Shown here: piece by piece, positions 1 to 5,051 of the stretch
Numbering within the stretch: position 1 is the first letter of the stretch
How the letters are laid out: each line of letters opens with the position of its first letter
Program-made: the position numbers and the translations under genes
From: 2-01-FULL-49-22 sp964639445
GTDB taxonomy: Bacteria; Patescibacteriota; Saccharimonadia; Saccharimonadales; UBA10212
Length of the DNA: 6,244 nt
NCBI GenBank assembly: GCA_964639445.1
Contig: CAZXDA010000041.1
Coordinates: forward strand, 1-6,244
Reading direction: 5' to 3'
The notes under the pieces: generated by a model
Seen by the model: only the letters and a program-made list of their open reading frames with translations
The model's database searches: none
Told to the model about the DNA's origin: nothing

Positions 1-1
1 G

Positions 2-241
2 TGGAGTAGCGCTTTTGCTAAAATGCCCGATCTGGCTCGCGGCACTATTCTTTTTGATACAGACAGAACTGTTTCCGTGCAATACGGCATGATGTCACTG
101 GAATCATCTATGCATAGAGGTAGTATGCCGGGTCATACATATATAATTGTCGATCAAAAAGGCATTGTGCGATTCACGCTAGACGATCCCAGTATGGGTA
201 TTCAAAATCAGAAGCTGGTTTCAGAACTCAACAAAATCTAA
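2..241 (+). CDS. redoxin / peroxiredoxin-like protein, C-terminal part (5' end outside window)
   Basis: The frame is already open at base 2 (W-S-S-A-F-A-K-M...), so this is the last ~79 residues of a longer protein and the ATG at 23 is an internal methionine. The tail fits the AhpC/TSA redoxin fold: a strand-like segment with a Tyr-Gly (VQYG), a histidine just before a hydrophobic strand (GHTYIIVD), then KGIVRF and an acidic DDPSMGIQN stretch leading into a final helix (LVSELNKI). In that family the histidine, the strand ending in VD and the G-x-[IV]-R lie in the C-terminal half. The N-terminal half with the peroxidatic or CXXC cysteine is outside the window, so peroxidase versus thiol-disulfide activity cannot be decided. 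The TAA stop ends one base before the 3' end of the convergent tRNA gene. No terminator lies between them; the nearest hairpin is at 341-365. The fold call is fairly firm, the exact enzyme is not. Confidence 0.75.
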   Translation, partial: WSSAFAKMPDLARGTILFDTDRTVSVQYGMMSLESSMHRGSMPGHTYIIVDQKGIVRFTLDDPSMGIQNQKLVSELNKI

Positions 242-242
242 T

Positions 243-318
243 TGGTGGAGCATGGCGGATTCGAACCGCCGGCCTCCGCAATGCGAATGCGGCGCTCTAC
301 CGGCTGAGCTAATGCCCC
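243..318 (-). tRNA. tRNA-Ala (anticodon CGC)
   Basis: The reverse strand folds as a complete 76-nt cloverleaf. The acceptor stem is GGGGCAT with ATGCTCC. The D arm is GCTC/GAGC with loop AGCCGGTA. The anticodon stem is CCGCA/TGCGG with loop TTCGCAT, giving anticodon CGC for codon GCG. A 5-nt variable loop follows, then a T arm GGCGG/CCGCC with loop TTCGAAT, a discriminator A and an encoded CCA. The acceptor has a G3:U70 wobble pair, the classic identity element for alanyl-tRNA synthetase, which agrees with the anticodon. The gene converges with the redoxin gene with one base between its CCA end and that gene's stop. Only about 22 bp separate its 5' end from the upstream hairpin, so its promoter is either very close or it is made by read-through. 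A TAAAAT lies on the reverse strand just past the hairpin, but without a convincing -35. Confidence 0.97.
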
Positions 319-340
319 GAGAACACCTTAATTTTATCAA

Positions 341-365
341 AAAACTGCCCTTTTAGGGCAGTTTT
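341..365 (-). terminator. intrinsic terminator for the ligA transcript, possibly bidirectional
   Basis: A perfect 10-bp stem, AAAACTGCCC at 341-350 with GGGCAGTTTT at 356-365, closes a 5-nt loop. Read on the minus strand the hairpin ends in six T residues followed by GA, a good Rho-independent terminator for transcription leaving ligA (stop at 504). Read on the plus strand only the four T's inside the stem are available, followed by GG, so ending the redoxin transcript here is possible but weaker. It separates the ligA operon from tRNA-Ala. Confidence 0.75.
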
Positions 366-484
366 GGAGCTTCGCGCAGCCCACCCTTGGGCCCCGGGCG
401 AATTTGTTTTAATAATCTTTGTGTTGATGTTCGCTTCCGGTATTTGCGAGCAAAACCGGAAAGGCCCGGTTGCGCGAAGCTACC
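366..484. repeat. stem-rich imperfect inverted repeat between ligA and its terminator
   Basis: Perfect 11-bp terminal arms, AGCTTCGCGCA at 368-378 and TGCGCGAAGCT at 471-481, are flanked by GG at 366-367 and CC at 483-484. Shorter complementary pairs lie inside: CCGGGC (394-399) with GCCCGG (464-469), GCGAA (398-402) with TTCGC (430-434), which competes with it at two bases, and TTCCGGT (435-441) with ACCGGAA (455-461). The last stem extends by TTTG/CAAA around a 4-nt loop. The segment could fold as a branched structure in the ligA 3' untranslated RNA, or be a small non-autonomous repeat element of REP or MITE type. No ORF or known RNA family is recognised. It accounts for most of the 185 bp between the tRNA gene and ligA. 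Confidence 0.55.
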
Positions 485-503
485 TTCTATTACAAGCTTA
501 TGC

Positions 504-2606
504 TTAGCGCCTGTCAAGCATTTTTAGGAATTCTTTTTCGGAGATTTGTTTGGTGCGAAGTTCGCGGGCGCGCTTAAGTTTAGTCTCGCCTACGTTTTCG
601 CCGACCACTAAATAATCTGTCTCCTCACCAATAGATGATTGAAACCGGCCGCCGAGCGCTCGAATGCGTTCGGCGGCCTCTTCGCGGCTCATTGACTCGA
701 GCGTACCTGTCACTACAAAATTCTTACCACTTAATGGACCTTCTGGTGGATGAGCTGTTTGCGGCTTAACTCCAACCTTTTCAAATTTTCCCAAAAGCCG
801 CCTATTGCGCGGCTGCTCAAACCATTCCACAATCGATTCAGCAACTACCTCGCCGATACCCTCTATCAGACTCAGCTCGTCAATGGTTGCGGCTTTAAAT
901 TTCGCAAATGTATGAAAATGGTTAGCTAAATCAACTGCCGTTTGCTCGCCAATGTGCCGAATGCCAAGGCCGTAAATGAATCTATCGAGCGGCGGATTTT
1001 TCTTAGAAGCAATAGCCTTTACCAGTTTTTCAGCAGAAATATTGGCAAAGCGTTCCAGTTTCAGCAAATCCTCTTTTTTAATCGTAAAAATATCGGCTGC
1101 ATCTATTATTAAGCCGGCAGAAATCAGCGCAACAACATTTTTTTCACCCAAACCTTCAATATCCAGCGCACCTTTGCTGGTAAAATGCTGAATTTGCTTC
1201 CAGGAACGAGACGGGCAGGCGTTATTCGGGCAGCGCCAAATAGCCTCTGTTTCTTTACTCTTAACCAACCTTGTACCGCAATCAGGGCAGTGCGATGGCA
1301 TAACAAACTTTTTCTCTGAGCCATTGCGTAATTCTTTTAGCGGTCTAACAACTTCAGGAATCACATCGCCGGCTTTATGGACTATAACCGTGTCGCCAAT
1401 CCGGATGTCCTTTCGATGTACCTCGCCCTCGTTATGCAAGGTAGCCATCTGCACAGTACTGCCGGCTACCACCACAGGTTCGAGCATAGCGACCGGTGTA
1501 GCTGCACCAGTGCGGCCAATGCTCACAAAAATGTCCTTAACTTTGGTGGTTGATTGTTCGGCTGGGTACTTGAAAGCCACTGAACTGCGCGGGGCTTTGC
1601 CAACTACTCCAAGTCGCGCGTGCAATCGTCTGTCATTAACCTTAACTACTAGCCCGTCAGTGTTAAATGGCAGTTCCTTGCGTTTTTGCTTCCATTTTTT
1701 GGCAAATTTTAGAACCCCTTCAGATGAATCTATTTTTGCGGCTTCTTTGCTGGCAATCAGCCCCAGCTCACGCAGAGCTTTATAAACAAATTCATTAGTT
1801 GGTGTCTCGGCCGTATTTTCCCGTAGCAAATCGTAAGCATGGAACTGCAACGGCCGACTGGCTACCAGTTTAGGGTCAAGCTGTCGGACGGTGCCAGCCG
1901 CCAAATTACGCGGATTGGCGAATTTTGGCAGTCCCTGCTTTTCTCTCTCGGCATTTAGCTTCTTAAACTGTTCCTTGTACATTACGATTTCACCACGAAT
2001 TTCGGTTCGGCCGCGAAGAAACACTTCCATGCTGTCATTCCGGACTTGATCCGGAATCCATTTTCTACTGGATCCCCGCCTACGCGGGGATGACGATGGA
2101 TGGCGCAAGCGTAGCGGGATCGATTCAATTGTGCGAACATTAGCCGTTACGTCTTCGCCTGCAAAGCCGTCGCCGCGGGTGATACCCTGCGTCAGGACGC
2201 CGTCTTCGTAAACCAGGGCACAGGCCAGCCCATCCATCTTCAGATCAACAAAGAAATCAATCTTAGTGTTATTGGCTAGTTTAGAAATTCGCTCCACCCA
2301 AGCTCTAAATTCTTCCTCGTTAAATACGTCGTTTAGGCTCAGCATCCGTTGGCGGTGGCGGATTTGCTTAAAACCGGGCAGCGGCTTGCCGGCCACACGC
2401 TGAGTCGGCGAGTCAGGCGTAATCAGATGTGGATATTTTTCCTCTATCTGAGATAATTCATGTTTAAGCGAATCAGCCGCCGCCTCGCTCATTATTGATT
2501 TATTTAATACATGATAGTTATAGCGATACTCGCTAATCAGCTCGCGCAACTTAGCCGCCCTCTCCGCCAAATTGCTATTTGCTACTTGCGACTTGCTACT
2601 TTTCAA
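504..2606 (-). CDS. ligA: NAD-dependent DNA ligase LigA with an in-frame palindromic-repeat insertion
   Basis: Seals nicks in duplex DNA using NAD+ and joins Okazaki fragments in the cytoplasm. The full LigA domain order is visible over 700 residues. An Ia domain covers about 10-75, with Y31-H32. The adenylation domain has nucleotidyl lysine K123 (DLKMDG), TRGDG near 143-147, E206 (EIRGE), R233 (FANPRN), R241 (VRQLD), D317 and K322 (TDGLVVKV). An OB fold follows with GRTGAATPVA (365-374), ATLHN and AGDVIP. Then come a four-cysteine zinc finger (C440, C443, C459, C464), helix-hairpin-helix repeats (about 480-600) and a BRCT domain (about 624-700). The length exceeds E. coli LigA (671) mainly because residues about 168-191 are an insertion encoded by a palindromic repeat. 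The start is TTG, chosen because AGGA sits 7 nt upstream; a second in-frame TTG (residue 13) lacks such a site. The start overlaps the upstream gene's TGA by four bases, suggesting translational coupling. The stop is TAA. Confidence 0.97.
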   Translation of the reverse strand: MKSSKSQVANSNLAERAAKLRELISEYRYNYHVLNKSIMSEAAADSLKHELSQIEEKYPHLITPDSPTQRVAGKPLPGFKQIRHRQRMLSLNDVFNEEEFRAWVERISKLANNTKIDFFVDLKMDGLACALVYEDGVLTQGITRGDGFAGEDVTANVRTIESIPLRLRHPSSSPRRRGSSRKWIPDQVRNDSMEVFLRGRTEIRGEIVMYKEQFKKLNAEREKQGLPKFANPRNLAAGTVRQLDPKLVASRPLQFHAYDLLRENTAETPTNEFVYKALRELGLIASKEAAKIDSSEGVLKFAKKWKQKRKELPFNTDGLVVKVNDRRLHARLGVVGKAPRSSVAFKYPAEQSTTKVKDIFVSIGRTGAATPVAMLEPVVVAGSTVQMATLHNEGEVHRKDIRIGDTVIVHKAGDVIPEVVRPLKELRNGSEKKFVMPSHCPDCGTRLVKSKETEAIWRCPNNACPSRSWKQIQHFTSKGALDIEGLGEKNVVALISAGLIIDAADIFTIKKEDLLKLERFANISAEKLVKAIASKKNPPLDRFIYGLGIRHIGEQTAVDLANHFHTFAKFKAATIDELSLIEGIGEVVAESIVEWFEQPRNRRLLGKFEKVGVKPQTAHPPEGPLSGKNFVVTGTLESMSREEAAERIRALGGRFQSSIGEETDYLVVGENVGETKLKRARELRTKQISEKEFLKMLDRR
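2034..2094. repeat. 61-bp double-hairpin palindromic element inside ligA
   Basis: The element is bounded by GTCAT (2034-2038) and ATGAC (2090-2094). It holds two perfect hairpins: ATTCCGGA / TCCGGAAT (2037-2044 and 2050-2057, 5-nt loop) and ATCCCCGC / GCGGGGAT (2072-2079 and 2084-2091, 4-nt loop). A TCCA/TGGA pair (2057-2060, 2069-2072) joins them. The motif GTCATTCCgg...GGAATCCA...TGGATCCCCGC...GGATGAC matches a style of dispersed palindromic repeat seen in several bacteria and comparable to Rickettsia palindromic elements (recalled, not searched). On the ligA strand it is read without a stop as residues about 171-191, including the telltale SPRRRGS and WIPDQVRND. No clear target duplication is visible. 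It is 61 bp, not a multiple of three, so a few flanking bases must have been gained or lost to keep the frame. Confidence 0.85.
2572..2599. repeat. four 7-bp tandem repeats in the ligA 5' coding end
   Basis: On the plus strand four consecutive heptamers read TTGCTAT, TTGCTAC, TTGCGAC, TTGCTAC. They encode LigA residues about 3-12 and lie between two possible TTG starts (2606-2604 and 2570-2568). Seven is not a multiple of three, so gain or loss of one unit would put the upstream start out of frame. The sequence identity is clear; any role is inference. Confidence 0.75.
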
Positions 2607-3541
2607 AGCAGGTTCCTATACAGAGTGTAAAAATAGGTATGGACGAATAAAATGGTCACTGCACTTAAGATATAAAAAACCGGTGCTACCAAAAACGAGG
2701 CGTATAAAATCAGCGGCACAATAATTGCCGCCATCACTATCAATATAAAAATTGGTAAGAAGAATACTTTGCGCATCAGCGGCCAGCGCCTAAACCCCAC
2801 CAGATTTTTAGCCGAGCGCAGCGCCTGGCGCGGTTGCATATCTGGCAGAGTAACAACGTAGAGCGCAAAAATCGAGCTGCTAATCATATAAAAAGACCAA
2901 GCTGCCAGAGCTGCGAATATTACCACTAAAACAACGGTCAAGAACCCGCTGGGCAAAAAAATGGTTGTCAGAATTGCCGCAATAATAGCCATACCCAAAG
3001 TAACTGGCAGCAATTGGATGAAAATAACGGCTAAAACCAGCAAAAAAGGCACCAGTGGCATCATGGCATGGTAATAGGCCTCTTTAACTCCTATAGAGTT
3101 ACCGGCCAAAAGCTGGCGTAGCGACCAAATTACGACTAAGCTTACTAAAACTATTAATACGGTCTGCAGAATTGACCCAGTTTGGGAGCTGTTAGCACCC
3201 GCGCTGCTGACTAAAGCGCCAAAACCACCCAGCGCATTCCAAAACCGATGACCGTTTTCTAAATTAGATCTGATGTCAGATACGCTTGAACTGAGGTTGC
3301 TGATACCGCTGGCAAAGATAATATTTAAAATCAAATAGACAAGCATAATGCTACCCAAAGGCTTCCAATACTTTCGCAGTGTCGAAAATACTTGACTTGT
3401 TAAGTAAAGACTGCCGGGCAACTTTGATTTCTTTTGAGCTGCCTGTTTAGCGGCTTGCTTCTTCTGACGCCGCGTCAAAATGCGTACTCGCCCAACAATT
3501 GCACTTGCAGGTTTTTTCTTCCCCTGCTCCCTTTTCGCCAT
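2603..3541 (-). CDS. uncharacterised polytopic membrane protein with basic N-terminal tail
   Basis: I do not recognise a named family. The 312-aa protein begins with a very basic tail (15 Lys/Arg in the first 40 residues) that should be cytoplasmic. Hydrophobic segments follow near 61-79, 124-141, 162-180, 181-196, 201-228, 258-280 and 282-305, so six or seven membrane passes. Between the last two groups is a basic loop with A-L-R-S-A-K-N-L-V and RRWPLMRK (about 240-257). Such an 'AL..S..LV' loop recalls integral membrane domains found beside glycerophosphodiester phosphodiesterases, but this is only a resemblance. No catalytic motif is visible. ATG is the only sensible start and has no Shine-Dalgarno site; a TATAAT six bases upstream suggests a leaderless message. 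It lies 35 bp after the M48 protease stop and its TGA overlaps the ligA start by four bases, so it is probably co-transcribed with both. The coding call is firm, the function unknown. Confidence 0.85.
   Translation of the reverse strand: MAKREQGKKKPASAIVGRVRILTRRQKKQAAKQAAQKKSKLPGSLYLTSQVFSTLRKYWKPLGSIMLVYLILNIIFASGISNLSSSVSDIRSNLENGHRFWNALGGFGALVSSAGANSSQTGSILQTVLIVLVSLVVIWSLRQLLAGNSIGVKEAYYHAMMPLVPFLLVLAVIFIQLLPVTLGMAIIAAILTTIFLPSGFLTVVLVVIFAALAAWSFYMISSSIFALYVVTLPDMQPRQALRSAKNLVGFRRWPLMRKVFFLPIFILIVMAAIIVPLILYASFLVAPVFYILSAVTILFVHTYFYTLYRNLL
2614..2617 (-). promoter_or_regulatory. ribosome binding site for the ligA TTG start
   Basis: The minus strand reads TATAGGAACCTGC then TTG. The AGGA core lies 7 nt before the TTG at 2606-2604, within normal Shine-Dalgarno spacing, and sits inside the last codons of the upstream membrane gene. 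It is the main reason for preferring this rare start codon to the in-frame TTG 12 codons downstream. Confidence 0.65.
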
Positions 3542-3547
3542 GTATTA

Positions 3548-3553
3548 ATTATA
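3548..3553 (-). promoter_or_regulatory. -10 promoter element before the membrane protein gene
   Basis: The minus strand reads a consensus TATAAT at 3553-3548, six bases (TAATAC) before the ATG at 3541. Start of transcription about 7 nt downstream would fall on the ATG itself, giving a leaderless mRNA. No good -35 is seen at 16-18 bp spacing, so activity is uncertain. If real, it would let the membrane protein and ligA be expressed apart from lemA and the protease. Confidence 0.4.
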
Positions 3554-3576
3554 GCTCAAAAACAGATGTATGTTGG

Positions 3577-4446
3577 CTACAATTCCATCTCACGCAGGGC
3601 CTTTATTCTAGCCTCTATCGGCGGGTGGGTGCTGAAAAGATTAAAAAGCGTATGGCCGCGCAAGGGGTTGGCGAAAAACATATGGGCTGTGGCGGTATTT
3701 TGAACTTTGGTAGTACTGCCAACTTTTTCGATTTTTTCTAGAGCGCTAGCCAGCCCTTCCGGATAGCGGGTCGTTAAAGCGCCGGTGGCATCAGCCAAAT
3801 ATTCGCGGCGACGGCTGATGGCCAGTTGCAGCAATGTTGCAGCAATTGGCGCCAGTATCACTGCCACAATAGCCAGCGCATAAAAAAGCTGATTGCGATT
3901 ATCCCTGTCATCACCGCCAAAAAGCGTTATGCGCCAGAAAAAGTCGGCAATCATTGAGATTATTCCAACCAACGCAAAAGCAATAGTGTTAACGCGCATA
4001 TCCAAATTTTTAACGTGGCCGAGTTCGTGCGCCATTACGCCTTCCAGTTCCTGATCGTCCATGATGTTAAGCAAGCCGGTGGTAGCAGCAACCGCGGCGT
4101 GGTTGGGATCACGGCCAGTGGCAAATGCGTTAGGTGCCGGGTCGTCCATAATATAAATTTTTGGCGTTGGCAGCCCTTCAGTAATAGCCAGGTTTTCGAC
4201 TGTTCGCCATAACTGCGGATTGTCCTTTTTTTGAATTTCTTTGGCGCGGTTGACGGCTAGAGCCATTTTGGCGCCACCGAAATAACTGATGGCGGCATAA
4301 ACCAGTGAGAATAATCCGATGAAAAAGAGTACACCGCGTTGACTAGTGGCTAAACTGATTACATAAGCCAGAGCCCATAGCAGTACTAAAAAAGACAGCA
4401 GCAAGAGCCAAGTGCGCCGTTTATTGGAAGAAATTTGCTCGTACAT
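3577..4446 (-). CDS. htpX: M48 family membrane zinc metalloprotease (HtpX-like)
   Basis: An inner-membrane, zinc-dependent endoprotease of the HtpX type, a family known for degrading damaged membrane proteins under envelope stress. At 289 aa it matches E. coli HtpX (293). Two N-terminal membrane segments (about 12-32 and 36-57) precede the domain. The catalytic motif is HELGH with zinc ligands H140 and H144 and catalytic E141. The third ligand is probably E215 in SRRREYLADA, with the family's conserved aspartate at D219. Two further membrane segments lie near 150-170 and 187-209. The family signatures PNAFATG (about 95-101) before the active site and STHPPIEARI (272-281) near the C-terminus are both present. 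The ATG overlaps the last base of the lemA TAA (TAATG) and lacks its own Shine-Dalgarno site, so translation is probably coupled to lemA. No damage is seen. The family is certain; the precise substrate is not. Confidence 0.96.
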   Translation of the reverse strand: MYEQISSNKRRTWLLLLSFLVLLWALAYVISLATSQRGVLFFIGLFSLVYAAISYFGGAKMALAVNRAKEIQKKDNPQLWRTVENLAITEGLPTPKIYIMDDPAPNAFATGRDPNHAAVAATTGLLNIMDDQELEGVMAHELGHVKNLDMRVNTIAFALVGIISMIADFFWRITLFGGDDRDNRNQLFYALAIVAVILAPIAATLLQLAISRRREYLADATGALTTRYPEGLASALEKIEKVGSTTKVQNTATAHMFFANPLRGHTLFNLFSTHPPIEARIKALREMEL

Positions 4447-5006
4447 TATTTAGAAAAATCGACTTTGACGGGTTCGGCAATGGCGGCTACTTGGTTGGCT
4501 TCGACGTCAAAGAATTCGCGCAGCTTAAAACCGAGCATGCCGGCAAAGATGTTGGTTGGGAAGGTTTGGATTCTAATATTCAAATCGCGGACGGCACCGT
4601 TGTAAAAGCGGCGGGCGGCTTGGATTTTATCCTCAGTGTCAGTTACCTCGTCCTGCAGCTTCTGAAAATTCTCGCTGGCTCGTAATTGCGGATAGGCTTC
4701 GGCTACGGCAAAAAGACTTTTAAGTGCGGTTTGGAACTGGTTATCGGCTTCGGCTGCCTCGCCTACTGTTTGAGCTTTTAGGGCGCTTGTGCGCGCCTTG
4801 GTTACATCTTCAAAAACCTGTTTTTCGTGCTTGGCGTAGCCTTTGACAGTCTCAACCAGATTAGGAATTAGGTCGTAACGGCGCTTGAGCTGGATGGTTA
4901 TGTCGCTCCAAGCTTCATCAACCCGCACTTTAGCCCGTACCAAACTGTTATAGATGTAAATAATCAGCAGAAGCACTACGACCGCGACCGCGATTGCTAT
5001 CCACAT
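4446..5006 (-). CDS. lemA: LemA family protein
   Basis: At 186 aa this matches the LemA family. One N-terminal membrane helix (about 2-19, very rich in Ile, Val and Leu) is followed by YNSLVRAKVRVDEAWSDI and QLKRRYDLIPNLVETVKGYA, the family's most conserved stretch. A long, charged, alpha-helical region with coiled-coil character follows, and the C-terminal part carries YN.AVRDLN, then FPTNIFAGMLGF and FFDVEA. LemA proteins are membrane-anchored helical-bundle proteins of unclear molecular function, often paired with an M48 protease, as here. The ATG at 5006-5004 is chosen because GAGGA lies 7 nt upstream and a TATAAT 12 bp beyond that, the best expression signals in the window. It is the first gene of the minus-strand operon. 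The family is certain, the role inferred from context. Confidence 0.97.
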   Translation of the reverse strand: MWIAIAVAVVVLLLIIYIYNSLVRAKVRVDEAWSDITIQLKRRYDLIPNLVETVKGYAKHEKQVFEDVTKARTSALKAQTVGEAAEADNQFQTALKSLFAVAEAYPQLRASENFQKLQDEVTDTEDKIQAARRFYNGAVRDLNIRIQTFPTNIFAGMLGFKLREFFDVEANQVAAIAEPVKVDFSK

Positions 5007-5013
5007 AATTTTA

Positions 5014-5020
5014 TCCTCAC
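5014..5020 (-). promoter_or_regulatory. Shine-Dalgarno site of lemA
   Basis: The minus strand reads GTGAGGA at 5020-5014, with 7 nt before the ATG at 5006. This good site fixes the lemA start and contrasts with the missing sites of the htpX, membrane protein and carboxypeptidase genes. Confidence 0.7.
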
Positions 5021-5027
5021 TTTCACC

Positions 5028-5037
5028 TATAATTATA
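5028..5037. promoter_or_regulatory. palindromic divergent -10 region between lemA and the carboxypeptidase gene
   Basis: The 10-bp perfect palindrome TATAATTATA contains a consensus TATAAT on each strand: 5028-5033 on plus and 5037-5032 on minus. They overlap by two bases. The minus element would start lemA transcription near 5025, leaving a leader of about 20 nt with a Shine-Dalgarno site. The plus element would start near 5040, about 12 nt before the carboxypeptidase ATG. Neither has a recognisable -35 at normal spacing. Because the elements overlap, polymerase could occupy only one direction at a time. Confidence 0.55.
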
Positions 5038-5051
5038 CATGAGCCAGAACT

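Noticed and set aside
23..241. A complete 72-aa protein starting at ATG 23
   Set aside because: The frame is open upstream to the window edge and the product matches only the C-terminal half of a redoxin, so the gene is cut by the window.
976..1191. Other short frames across ligA (plus 976-1191, minus 1124-1324)
   Set aside because: Both overlap conserved LigA HhH or zinc-finger coding sequence and have no family features.
1324..1785. 153-codon plus-strand open frame antisense to ligA
   Set aside because: Lies wholly inside clearly conserved ligA coding sequence; the translation is Ser/Thr-rich with no recognisable domain, typical of a shadow frame.
2034..2094. CRISPR repeat or terminator in ligA
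   Set aside because: A single palindromic element with no spaced copies rules out an array, and no T-tract follows either hairpin.
3434..3741. Two plus-strand frames over the start of the membrane gene and the end of the M48 protease gene
   Set aside because: They run antisense to well-supported genes, lack ribosome sites and show no recognisable protein features.
4015..4685. Plus-strand frames antisense to htpX (4015-4212) and lemA (4491-4685)
   Set aside because: Mirror frames of certain genes, without their own start signals.
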